A DNA stretch of 64,000 bases from Pseudomonadota bacterium (lineage in GTDB: Bacteria > Pseudomonadota > Gammaproteobacteria > Burkholderiales > Burkholderiaceae_C), in contig JAKARB010000010.1 of assembly GCA_021819435.1 (NCBI GenBank), positions 62,001 through 126,000 of the forward strand, written 5' to 3'. The position numbers and the translations under genes are program-made. Shown one piece after another: positions 8,959 through 17,289 of this stretch; within the stretch, counting starts at the first letter, position 1, and every line of letters begins with the position of its first letter. A model generated the notes under the pieces. That model had not been told where the DNA came from and searched no databases. It was given only the letters and a program-made list of their open reading frames with translations.

Positions 8959-9183
8959 ATGAAGATCCGTCTGCTCACCGCCGCCCTGATCACCGCTGTT
9001 TCCGCTTCGGCCTTCGCCCAGGCTCCCGCCGCCCCGGCCACCGCCGCAGCCCCCGCTGCCTCGGCTGCTTCCGGTGCCCACAAGGCCGGTCACGAAGCCC
9101 GCAAGGAGCGTCGCGAGAAGCGCAAGGAGCACAAGGAACACCGTGCTGCCCACGCCGCTTCGGCTGCCTCGGCCGCCAAGTGA
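8959..9183 (+). CDS. Small secreted Ala-rich, Lys/Arg/His-rich protein, unknown function
   Basis: 74 residues. The N-terminus MKIRLLTAALITAVSASAFAQ is a textbook Sec signal peptide with cleavage expected after AFA. The mature part has an Ala/Pro linker, a strongly basic and charged segment rich in Lys, Arg, Glu and His (EARKERREKRKEHKEHR), and an Ala/Ser tail. The track ORF begins earlier at 8707 because the frame is open; ATG 8959 is the plausible start. No family is recognised. A periplasmic role (metal or anion binding, or chaperone-like) is only a guess from composition. Confidence 0.65.
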   Translation: MKIRLLTAALITAVSASAFAQAPAAPATAAAPAASAASGAHKAGHEARKERREKRKEHKEHRAAHAASAASAAK

Positions 9184-9278
9184 TGAGCTGAAGCCTGCGG
9201 CGCAGGCACAATGACGGGCTTTGGCCGCGCGCCGCAGCGCCTGGCCGCTGCATCAGCCTGATCTTGCCGCCTGCGCCC

Positions 9279-11141
9279 ATGCTCTGGTCTTCCATCAACC
9301 GCCAACTCGACCGCCTGCGCCCCAAGCGCCAGGCGGTCGTTTTGTTGGCGGACGCCTGCCTGATCCTGCTGGCCTGGCACCTCACCTACCTCTTTCGCAT
9401 GGGGGTGGAGCGCTGGCTGCACGAGCGCCCCTCGTATGACTGGGCCGTGATCCTGGGCGTCATCGCCATCTACAGCGTGCTGTCCTGGGCGGCGGGCGTG
9501 CCACGGGCAGCTTGGCGCTACGTCAGCTTCCCCGACATCAGCCGCCTGGGCTGGGTCTGCCTGGGCGCCGGCCTCACCAGCGCCGTCATCGTGCTCATGG
9601 CCCAGTTGGTCGAGGTGCCGCGCGCGGTGCTGGCCCTGCACCCGCTGTTCTCGCTGACGCTGTTGTCCATCGGCCGCATGGCGGTGCGCATGCTCAGTGA
9701 ATCTTCGCGCGCGCGCCGCGCCGGCGCCTCGGCCAAGGGTCAGCAGGCCCTGGTGCTCGGGGCGGGGGCTGCGGCCAAGCTGCTGATCGCCGGCATCCAG
9801 CACCGGGGCTGGACGGTCGTCGGCCTGCTCGACGATGACCGCCGCAAGCACGGCAGCACGATCTCGGGCGTCACCGTCTGGGGTGGCCTGGAGCTGCTGA
9901 GCGATCCTGACACCCTGCGAGGGGTCACCCACCTCATCCTCGCCATGCCCTCGGCCACGCAGGCCGACCGCAAACGCGCCCTCGATCTCGCCGCCGCCAC
10001 CGGCCTGCCCGTGGTCACCGTGCCCTCGGCCGACGAGCTGCGCGAAGGCCGCTCGCGCATCGACCGCGTGCGCGACATCGAGCCCGAAGACCTGCTGGGC
10101 CGCCAACCCGTCAAGCTCGACGAGAGCGCTGTCTCGTCCCTCATCAGCGGCCAGACCGTGTTCGTGACCGGGGCTGGGGGCTCGATCGGCTCGGAGCTTT
10201 GCCGCCAGATCGCCCGCTTTGGCCCCAGCCGCATCGTGCTGTTCGAGCTCAGCGAATTCGCGCTTTACCAGGTCGAGCAGGAGCTCGGCGAGCAGTTCCC
10301 GCACCTGCCGCTGGTGCGCCTGGTCGGCGACGTGAAGGACATCGGTGCCTTGCGGCGCGCCATGGCCCAGCATCGCCCCGACCTCGTCTTCCATGCGGCG
10401 GCCTACAAGCACGTGCCGCTGATGGAGGACGACAACGCCTGGATCGCGCTGCGCAACAACACCCTGGGCACCTACCTGTGCGCGCAGGCCGCAGCCGAGG
10501 CCGGCGTGCAGCGCTTCGTGCTGATCTCCACCGACAAGGCCGTCAACCCCACCAACGTCATGGGCGCCACCAAGCGCGCCGCCGAGATGGTGGTTTCGCA
10601 CTGGGCGGCGCAGGCGTCGGGCACGCGCTTCATGGCCGTGCGATTCGGCAACGTGCTGGGCTCCAGCGGCAGCGTCATCCCGAAGTTCAAGGAGCAGATC
10701 GCGCGGGGCGGGCCGGTCACCGTCACCCACCCCGAGATCACGCGGTTTTTCATGACCATCCCCGAGGCCGCCCAGCTCGTGCTGCAGGCCGCCGCGCTGG
10801 CCGACACGGGTCAGGTCTTCGTCATGGACATGGGGCAATCGGTCAGGATCGCCGACCTGGCGCGCGAGCTCATCCGCCTGAGCGGACACACCGAAGCCGA
10901 GATCCCCATCGTTTTCAGCGGCTTGCGCCCCGGCGAGAAGCTTTATGAAGAGCTGCTGGCCGATGCCGACACCACGCTGCCGACCCCGCATCCGCGCCTG
11001 CGCCTGGCCCGCCTCAACGGCGAGCTGCCCGCCGACTGGATCGAGCGCCTGCTGACGCTGGCGCGGGACGAGGCCGCCGGCACACCCTCGGTGCTGCGGG
11101 CTCGGCTGCATCAACTGGTGCCCGAGTACGCTCCTCGCTGA
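9279..11141 (+). CDS. Membrane-bound NDP-sugar epimerase/dehydratase (CapD/WbpM/PglF type)
   Basis: A 620-residue polysaccharide biosynthesis enzyme. About four transmembrane segments occupy residues 20-150. A first Rossmann-like domain follows (VLGAGAAAKLLIAGI). The catalytic extended-SDR domain begins at residue ~285 with GAGGSIGSELCRQI. YKHVPLMEDDN, TDKAVNPTNVMGATKR and VRFGNVLGSSGSV are hallmark blocks of WbpM/CapD/PglF, which act on UDP-GlcNAc (4,6-dehydration or C5 epimerization). The native reaction cannot be fixed from sequence. It is isolated from other glycan genes here. ATG 9279 is chosen over TTG 9264. Confidence 0.9.
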   Translation: MLWSSINRQLDRLRPKRQAVVLLADACLILLAWHLTYLFRMGVERWLHERPSYDWAVILGVIAIYSVLSWAAGVPRAAWRYVSFPDISRLGWVCLGAGLTSAVIVLMAQLVEVPRAVLALHPLFSLTLLSIGRMAVRMLSESSRARRAGASAKGQQALVLGAGAAAKLLIAGIQHRGWTVVGLLDDDRRKHGSTISGVTVWGGLELLSDPDTLRGVTHLILAMPSATQADRKRALDLAAATGLPVVTVPSADELREGRSRIDRVRDIEPEDLLGRQPVKLDESAVSSLISGQTVFVTGAGGSIGSELCRQIARFGPSRIVLFELSEFALYQVEQELGEQFPHLPLVRLVGDVKDIGALRRAMAQHRPDLVFHAAAYKHVPLMEDDNAWIALRNNTLGTYLCAQAAAEAGVQRFVLISTDKAVNPTNVMGATKRAAEMVVSHWAAQASGTRFMAVRFGNVLGSSGSVIPKFKEQIARGGPVTVTHPEITRFFMTIPEAAQLVLQAAALADTGQVFVMDMGQSVRIADLARELIRLSGHTEAEIPIVFSGLRPGEKLYEELLADADTTLPTPHPRLRLARLNGELPADWIERLLTLARDEAAGTPSVLRARLHQLVPEYAPR

Positions 11142-11318
11142 ACGCCCGCACCGAAGCGTCGCGTCGGTCCGCCTGGGGTGAACCCATGGGGTCGGGCTGT
11201 GGCCGATTCGATTCAATCCCGTCATCTGGGCCCTGACAAGCGCCTTGATCGCCTGCAGAAGGCACTTGGCACACCCTATACTGCCTCCCACACTGTGAAC
11301 GTGGGCCTCACTCCTGCC

Positions 11319-12875
11319 ATGACTTCCAAAATCAAGATTGCCGGTTGGGTTGCGCTGGGCGCGCTCGCCGGCGGCCTGACCACCCTGCAATTCGGCGCGA
11401 CCGCTCGCAACACGGTGTCGCCACTCCCGCTGGAAGAGATGCAGCAGCTCGCGGCGGTCTTCGGCATGATCAAGACCGACTACGTCGAGCCCGTCGACGA
11501 GAAAAAGCTCATCAGCGACGCCATCGGCGGCATGGTCTCGGGGCTGGACCCGCACTCGGTTTACTTCGACAAGACCACGTTCAAGGAATTCCGCGAAGGC
11601 ACCACCGGCAAGTTCGTCGGCGTGGGCATCGAGATCGGCATGGAAGACGGCCTGGTCAAGATCGTCTCCCCGATCGAAGGCTCGCCTGCCTTCCGCGCCG
11701 GCCTCAAGTCGGGTGACCTCATCACCAAGATCGACGACACCTTCGTCAAGGGCCTGACCATGGACCAGGCCGTCAAGCGCATGCGCGGCGAGCCCAACAC
11801 CAAGGTCGTGCTGACGGTGTTCCGCAAGTCCGAGAACCGCAGCTTCCCCGTCACCATCGTGCGCGAGGAAATCCGCGTGCAGTCGGTGCGCGCCAAGATC
11901 ATCGAGCCGGGCTACGGCTGGGTCCGCGTCAGCCAGTTCCAGGACCGCACGGTCGAGGACTTCGTCGCCAAGGTCAACGCCCTCTACAAGGAAGACCCCA
12001 AGCTCAAGGGCCTGGTGCTCGACCTGCGCAACGACCCGGGTGGCCTGCTCGAAGGCGCCATCGCCATCTCGGCGGCCTTCCTGCCCAAGGACGTGACCGT
12101 GGTGTCCACCAACGGCCAGTTGCCTGAATCCAAGGCCATCTTCAAGGCTCGCCCCGAGGATTACACCCGTCGCTTCGGCACCGACCCGCTGGCCAAGCTG
12201 CCCGCCGCGCTCAAGACCGTGCCGCTGGTGGTGCTGGTCAACGAAGGTTCGGCTTCGGCTTCCGAGATCGTGTCAGGCGCGTTGCAGGACCACCAACGAG
12301 CCATCATCATGGGCGGTCAGACCTTCGGCAAGGGCTCGGTGCAGACCGTGCGCCAGCTCACCGCCGAAACCGCGCTGAAGATCACCACCGCGCGCTACTA
12401 CACCCCGAGTGGTCGCTCCATCCAGGCGCGAGGCATCGTGCCCGATGTGATGGTCGATGAAACCGAAGAGGGCAACGTCTACGCCGCGCTGCGCGTGCGC
12501 GAAGCCGACCTGGAAAAGCACATCACCTCCGGCCAGGGCAAGGAAGAAAAAGACGCCGCCCGCGAGAAGGCCCGCGAGGAAGCCATCAAGAAGCTCGAAG
12601 AGGCCAGCAATGGCAACGGCAATGGCAAGAAGGCCGAAGCGCCCAAGCCGCTGCCGGAGTTCGGCAGCACCGATGACTTCCCGCTGCGCCAGGCCTTGAA
12701 CAAGCTGCAGGGCAAGCCCGTGGCGGTGTCCAAGACCATGACCGAACGCAAGGTCGAAGGCGCTGCTGCCCAGGGTGATGCGGCTTCCGCGCCCGTGGCG
12801 CCGGCTGCATCTGGGCCTGTGTCTGCGCCAGCATCGGCCCCAGCGCCGGCCTCGGCTCCCGCCAGCACCCGCTGA
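11319..12875 (+). CDS. S41-family carboxy-terminal processing peptidase (Ctp)
   Basis: A 518-residue periplasmic protease. The N-terminal anchor or signal is KIAGWVALGALAGGLTTL. A PDZ domain spans about residues 85-165 (GVGIEIGMEDGLVKIVSPIEGSPAFRAGLKSGD). The S41 core has the catalytic serine in NEGSASASEIV and the lysine in TFGKGSVQT. The C-terminal ~130 residues are charged and then Ala/Pro-rich low complexity (repeated PAS). It trims C-termini of envelope proteins. The track start at 11178 is too long; ATG 11319 opens the signal segment. A TATACT hexamer at 11277-11282 could be the -10 of its promoter, without a convincing -35. Confidence 0.9.
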   Translation: MTSKIKIAGWVALGALAGGLTTLQFGATARNTVSPLPLEEMQQLAAVFGMIKTDYVEPVDEKKLISDAIGGMVSGLDPHSVYFDKTTFKEFREGTTGKFVGVGIEIGMEDGLVKIVSPIEGSPAFRAGLKSGDLITKIDDTFVKGLTMDQAVKRMRGEPNTKVVLTVFRKSENRSFPVTIVREEIRVQSVRAKIIEPGYGWVRVSQFQDRTVEDFVAKVNALYKEDPKLKGLVLDLRNDPGGLLEGAIAISAAFLPKDVTVVSTNGQLPESKAIFKARPEDYTRRFGTDPLAKLPAALKTVPLVVLVNEGSASASEIVSGALQDHQRAIIMGGQTFGKGSVQTVRQLTAETALKITTARYYTPSGRSIQARGIVPDVMVDETEEGNVYAALRVREADLEKHITSGQGKEEKDAAREKAREEAIKKLEEASNGNGNGKKAEAPKPLPEFGSTDDFPLRQALNKLQGKPVAVSKTMTERKVEGAAAQGDAASAPVAPAASGPVSAPASAPAPASAPASTR

Positions 12876-12920
12876 CCCTGCCTGGTTGCCCGGCCTCGGC
12901 CGGGCGCTGGGCCGCTTGCC

Positions 12921-13724
12921 GTGCAAGACGAACAGGAACTCCGCTACAGCCGCCACCTGCTGCTCGACGAATGGTCCGAAGCAGCCCAGGAGCGGCTGTT
13001 GCGTTCACACGCTGTCGTCATCGGGGCCGGGGGGCTGGGCGCGCCTGCCTTGATGTACCTGGCCGCCGCCGGCGTGGGCCGCATCACCGTGGTCGACTCG
13101 GACACCGTCGAGCTCAGCAACCTGCAACGCCAGATCGCGCACACCACGGCCAGCGTCGGGCAGGCCAAGGTCGAGTCGGCGGCTCGCACGCTGGCGGCGC
13201 TCAACCCGGACGTGAACGTGCGCACCTTCGCGCAGTCCGCCGATGAGGTCTGGCTGGCCACCCACCTGCCGGGCGCCGACGTGGTGCTCGACTGCACCGA
13301 CGCCTTCGCCACCCGCCAGCGCATCAATCGCGCGGCCTGGGCGGCGGGCGTGCCGCTGGTCTCGGCCTCGGCGCTGCGCTGGGACGGCCAGCTCAGCGTC
13401 TTCGATCCGCGCGATCCGCAGAGCCCTTGCTACGCCTGCCTCTTCCCGCCCGAGCCAGCGCCTCAGGAAACGCGCTGTGCGTTGATGGGGGTGTTTGCGC
13501 CCCTTGTCGGCCAGATGGGCGTCATGCAGGCTGGCGAAGCCATCAGGCTGCTGGCCGGGCTGACGGGACCTGCTGGCAGCGCTGTCGCCCATCGCTCGCT
13601 CACCGGCGTGCTGCACATGGTCGATGGCCGCGACGGCAGCGTCACCCGCTTGCGCGTCAAGCGTCAGCCCGGTTGTTCGGTCTGCGGTGGCACCCACCCG
13701 ACGCTGGCGAACGCAACGGCCTGA
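12921..13724 (+). CDS. moeB: E1-like adenylyltransferase (MoeB/ThiF/HesA family)
   Basis: 267 residues. The N-terminal RYSRHLLLDEW and the ATP-binding GAGGLGAPALMYLAAAGVG are diagnostic of MoeB/ThiF E1 enzymes. CxxC pairs (CYAC and CSVCGG) supply the structural zinc site. It activates the C-terminal glycine of a small sulfur carrier (MoaD or ThiS) by adenylation. There is no rhodanese domain. The best match in length and motif set is molybdopterin-synthase adenylyltransferase, so I use moeB, but a ThiF role cannot be excluded. The start is GTG 12921, 45 bp after the protease gene, probably in the same transcript. Confidence 0.85.
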   Translation: MQDEQELRYSRHLLLDEWSEAAQERLLRSHAVVIGAGGLGAPALMYLAAAGVGRITVVDSDTVELSNLQRQIAHTTASVGQAKVESAARTLAALNPDVNVRTFAQSADEVWLATHLPGADVVLDCTDAFATRQRINRAAWAAGVPLVSASALRWDGQLSVFDPRDPQSPCYACLFPPEPAPQETRCALMGVFAPLVGQMGVMQAGEAIRLLAGLTGPAGSAVAHRSLTGVLHMVDGRDGSVTRLRVKRQPGCSVCGGTHPTLANATA

Positions 13725-13881
13725 GCGGTGCGGCCCTTCGAGGGGCAGCCACGGGCGGGCCAGCGGAGTCGCGTCGCCGCAACTCCGCCTGCTTGAGCGG
13801 CCTTTTCCTCGCCTGAGGCCAAAGACATCGGCTCATACTGGCCTTCAGGCCCCATGAGGGGCGAGACCAGGATCGCCGAGC

Positions 13882-14787
13882 ATGAACAACCCCAAGGAAC
13901 TGCGCGAACGCAATTTCCCCACCGCCGGGCAGGACGCCGAGGCCGCCGCCAAGTCACCCTTGTATGGTGGCCCGGACAGCAGCTACGCGCTGGCGTTCAC
14001 CGACATGGACTTCCTGCTGGGCCCAGAGATGCGGCCGGTGCGCATGCAGCTGGAGCTGCTCAAGCCCGAGCTCATCCAGCGCGAGGAGAACATCGAGTCG
14101 ACCATCGTCGTTTTCGGCAGCGCGCGCATCCTGCCGGCCGATGTGGCCCGCGAACGCCTTGACGAAGCCGAGTCCTTGCCGCCTGGCAGCGCCCGCGAGC
14201 AGGCCATCCGCGCAGCCAAGCGCCTGCTCGGCATGTCGCGCTTTTATGAAGAGGCGCGCCGCTTCGCCAGCCTCGTCACCGAGCATTCGGCTCGGTTGGA
14301 GCACCCGATCTACGTCGTCACCGGCGGCGGCCCCGGCATCATGGAAGCGGGCAACCGGGGCGCGCACGAGGTGGGTGGCAAGAGCATCGGCCTGAACATC
14401 GTGCTGCCCCACGAGCAGGAGCCCAACCCCTACATCACGCCCAGGCTGTGCTTCCAGTTCCACTACTTCGCGCTGCGCAAGATGCACTTCCTGATGCGTT
14501 CGGTGGCGCTGGTGTGCTTCCCAGGCGGCTTCGGCACGCTCGATGAACTCTTCGAGACGCTGACCCTGATCCAGACCGGCAAGTGCCGCAAGCGCCCCGT
14601 GCTGCTGTTCGGACGCGAGTTCTGGACCAAGCTCATCAACTTCGAGCACCTGGTTGAGACCGGCATGATCAGCCCGGAAGACGTGGACCTGTTCCGCTTT
14701 GTCGAGACCGCCGACGAGGCCTGGTCGACCCTGCAGCAGCTCTACGGCTTGGGGCAACCCGATGCCGATTCGGCTTGCGGCTGGTGA
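13882..14787 (+). CDS. LOG-family Rossmann protein (TIGR00730-like, nucleotide 5'-monophosphate phosphoribohydrolase type)
   Basis: 301 residues. GGGPGIMEAGNRGA and PGGFGTLDELFE are the two signature motifs of the LOG/'lysine decarboxylase' family, whose characterised members cleave the N-glycosidic bond of nucleoside monophosphates (cytokinin activation or nucleotide salvage). It belongs to the longer version with about 100 residues before the Rossmann core (VVFGSARILP at residues 75-84). No decarboxylase activity should be inferred from the old name. The role in this organism is unknown. Confidence 0.85.
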   Translation: MNNPKELRERNFPTAGQDAEAAAKSPLYGGPDSSYALAFTDMDFLLGPEMRPVRMQLELLKPELIQREENIESTIVVFGSARILPADVARERLDEAESLPPGSAREQAIRAAKRLLGMSRFYEEARRFASLVTEHSARLEHPIYVVTGGGPGIMEAGNRGAHEVGGKSIGLNIVLPHEQEPNPYITPRLCFQFHYFALRKMHFLMRSVALVCFPGGFGTLDELFETLTLIQTGKCRKRPVLLFGREFWTKLINFEHLVETGMISPEDVDLFRFVETADEAWSTLQQLYGLGQPDADSACGW

Positions 14788-14824
14788 CGGCTCGCCAAGG
14801 ATTGCCGCTTTCAGGCGCCGACCG

Positions 14825-16147
14825 ATGTCCACAAACGCACCCGCTTCGCACGATGCTGCTAACTTGCGGCATGGGGCAACGGCCGCGTCGAACATGAGCA
14901 AGCCTGGCAAGACCGCACTGATCCTGACTGGTGGGGGCGCGCGCGCCGCTTACCAGGTCGGTGTGTTGCAGGCTTTGCAGCTCATCCGTCGCGATGCGGG
15001 TGAGAAGCGCCGAACCAGCCCGTTTCGCATCATCTGCGGCACATCGGCGGGCGCGCTCAACGGCATGGCGCTGGCCAGCCGGGCCGACCACTACGACCTG
15101 GCTTTGCGCGCGATGGTCGAGGTCTGGCGCGATTTCCGCACCGAGCAGGTCTACCGCTCTGATTCATTCGGTGTCATCCAAAGTGGCGCCAAGTGGCTGA
15201 CCTTGTTCTCGCTCGGCTGGGCCGTGGCGCGGTGGCGCAAGGCCCGCCCGCGTTCGCTGCTCGACAACGAGCCCCTGCGCGAGCTGCTGCCTCACCTCTT
15301 CGACATGGAGCGCCTGCCCGAGCTGATGGCCAATGGCCACATCGACGCGGTGGCCGTCACCGGGTCGAGCTACACCAGTGGCGAGCACGTCACCTACTAC
15401 GACAGCGCAGAACCCATCGAGCCCTGGACGCGTTCGCAGCGCCTGGCCGTGCGCTCGCGCCTCACGCTCGACCACCTGATGGCCTCGTCGGCCATCCCCT
15501 TCGTCTTCCCCGCCGTCAAACTCGACGTGCAGGGCCGGCCGCACTACCTGGGTGATGGCTCCATGCGCCAGGCAGCACCCATCTCGCCGGCCATCCACCT
15601 GGGCGCCGACCGCATCCTCGTGGTGGGTGCCGGGCGCCTGCACGAGCCGCAGGCTGCGAGGCCCATGGCCACCGAATACCCCAACCTGGCGCAGATCGCC
15701 GGCCACGCGATGTCCAGCATCTTCCTGGACGCGCTGGCTGTGGACATCGAGCGCATGCAGCGCGTCAACAGCACGCTCAAGCTGCTCACACCCGAGCAGC
15801 GCGAGAAGACCGAACTGCGCCCGGTCGACATCCTCGTCATCGCGCCAAGCCAGCGCATCGACGACATCGCCGCGCGCCACCTGTGGGCGCTGCCACCGGC
15901 CGTGCGCGCCATGCTGCGCGCTGTCGGTGTGTATGGCACGGGCCGCAGCGCGCGGGGCACGGCGCTGGCCAGCTATTTGCTGTTCGAGTCGTCGTTCACC
16001 CGCGAGCTCATCCACCTGGGTTTCACCGACGCGCTGGCCAAGCGCGACGAAGTCGTGAGCTTCTTCGGCTGGGGGCAAGACAGCGGTGGGCAGCCCGATG
16101 CAGCCGACACGGCTGCCAGCCCGCTGGAAAACGAAGCCGTCTGCTGA
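14825..16147 (+). CDS. Patatin-like phospholipase
   Basis: A 440-residue patatin-family hydrolase. GGGARAAYQVGVL is the oxyanion-hole motif, GTSAGALNG carries the nucleophilic serine (GxSxG), and LGDGSMRQ carries the dyad aspartate. It probably hydrolyses acyl lipids at the inner membrane; no signal peptide is seen. ATG 14894 (MSKPGK) would remove 23 weakly conserved residues and is an equally possible start. The gene is convergent with the ABC transporter operon and separated from it by a hairpin. Confidence 0.88.
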   Translation: MSTNAPASHDAANLRHGATAASNMSKPGKTALILTGGGARAAYQVGVLQALQLIRRDAGEKRRTSPFRIICGTSAGALNGMALASRADHYDLALRAMVEVWRDFRTEQVYRSDSFGVIQSGAKWLTLFSLGWAVARWRKARPRSLLDNEPLRELLPHLFDMERLPELMANGHIDAVAVTGSSYTSGEHVTYYDSAEPIEPWTRSQRLAVRSRLTLDHLMASSAIPFVFPAVKLDVQGRPHYLGDGSMRQAAPISPAIHLGADRILVVGAGRLHEPQAARPMATEYPNLAQIAGHAMSSIFLDALAVDIERMQRVNSTLKLLTPEQREKTELRPVDILVIAPSQRIDDIAARHLWALPPAVRAMLRAVGVYGTGRSARGTALASYLLFESSFTRELIHLGFTDALAKRDEVVSFFGWGQDSGGQPDAADTAASPLENEAVC

Positions 16148-16168
16148 CGCAGCACAAGGATTCCCAAC

Positions 16169-16193
16169 AAGGAGCCCCGACAAGGGGCCCCTT
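16169..16193. terminator. Candidate bidirectional terminator between patatin gene and ABC operon
   Basis: AAGGAGCCCC-gacaa-GGGGCCCCTT forms a 10-bp stem with one mismatch, directly abutting the stop codon of the ATPase gene. The T-tracts on both sides are short, so efficiency is uncertain. Its position between two convergent genes supports the call. Confidence 0.5.
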
Positions 16194-17279
16194 TCAGGCG
16201 AACACCCAGAGCTGCTCGGGCGGGATCTCGACCCAGCGGGGCCCGGCAGGCAAGGGTTCGGCGCCATGCGCACGCACCATGGTCTGGCCGTTGTCCAGCA
16301 CGTACTCCCAACGGTCGCCCAGGTACATCGAGGTCACCAGATCCATTGGCAGGCGGTTGCGGCCCGGGCCATCGGCAAGCTTCACGCGCTCGACGCGGAT
16401 CACGCCCGTGGCCTCGCCGCCAGCAGGCCCCGAGGATGTGCCGCGCTGGCGTCCCCACAGCGGATGCTCGCCGATGCGGATGCAGATGCCGTCCTCGCCG
16501 CGCTCCTCAATGCGTCCCTTGAAGGTGTTGTTCGTGCCCATGAAGCCGGCGGCGAACAAGGAGGTCGGGTGCGAGTACATCTCGGTCGGCGTGCCTTGCT
16601 GTTCGATCTTGCCGCCATTGAGCAGCAGGATGCGGTCGGACATCGCCATCGCCTCGCCCTGGTCGTGCGTCACCACCAGCGCCGACAGCTGCAGTTTGAT
16701 GATGAGCTCGCGCAGCCAGGCGCGGGCTTCCTCGCGCAGCTTGGCGTCGAGGTTGGACAAGGGCTCGTCCAGCAGGATCACCGGTGGGTTGTAGACCAGC
16801 GCCCGCGCGATCGCCACGCGCTGCTGCTGTCCACCTGAGAGCTGATGCGGGAAGCGCTCGGCCAGGTGCGCCAGGCCCAGGTTCTTGAGCGCGTCGCTGA
16901 CGCGGTCGTGGATGTCCTTCGTGGTGGTCTTGCGCAGCTTCAGGCCATAGGCCACGTTGTCGAACACCGTCTTGTGCGGCCACAGCGCGTAGCTCTGGAA
17001 CACCAGGCCCAGGTTGCGGCCCTCGGCGGGCACCTCGACGCCCGTCTGTCCGTTGAAGACGGCCTGGCCCGCGATCTCGATCTGGCCGGCGTGCGGCTGC
17101 TCCAAGCCGGCCACGGCGCGCAGCAGCGTGGTCTTGCCGCTGCCCGAGGGGCCCAGCAGCGAGATTACCTCGCCGCGCCGCAGCTCCAGCGACACGCCCT
17201 TGAGGATGGGGTTGTCGCCATAAGCGAGTTCCAGGTTCTGCACGCGCAGCACGGACGGGATGGTGGAGAGGGTGTTCAT
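16194..17279 (-). CDS. ABC transporter ATP-binding protein (Fe3+/polyamine/2-AEP type)
   Basis: A 361-residue nucleotide-binding subunit: Walker A GPSGSGKTT, signature LSGGQQQRVAIARAL, Walker B VILLDEPLSNLD, switch histidine in LVVTHDQGEA. A C-terminal extension (~residues 240-361) is the TOBE/OB regulatory domain typical of the FbpC/PotA class. On the minus strand TGAGGTG sits 6 bases before ATG 17279, which also overlaps the end of the permease transcript unit, so I prefer it to ATG 17297. It energises the fused permease encoded just upstream. The substrate class is iron(III), polyamine, phosphonate or a similar small solute and is not resolved. Confidence 0.9.
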   Translation of the reverse strand: MNTLSTIPSVLRVQNLELAYGDNPILKGVSLELRRGEVISLLGPSGSGKTTLLRAVAGLEQPHAGQIEIAGQAVFNGQTGVEVPAEGRNLGLVFQSYALWPHKTVFDNVAYGLKLRKTTTKDIHDRVSDALKNLGLAHLAERFPHQLSGGQQQRVAIARALVYNPPVILLDEPLSNLDAKLREEARAWLRELIIKLQLSALVVTHDQGEAMAMSDRILLLNGGKIEQQGTPTEMYSHPTSLFAAGFMGTNNTFKGRIEERGEDGICIRIGEHPLWGRQRGTSSGPAGGEATGVIRVERVKLADGPGRNRLPMDLVTSMYLGDRWEYVLDNGQTMVRAHGAEPLPAGPRWVEIPPEQLWVFA

Positions 17280-17289
17280 GGTTTTCACC

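Noticed and set aside
9090-11555. 821-aa minus-strand ORF opposite the sugar-nucleotide enzyme
   Set aside because: Antisense shadow caused by high GC at third positions; low-complexity His/Gly/Asp-rich translation, no motif, and the plus-strand genes have clear families.
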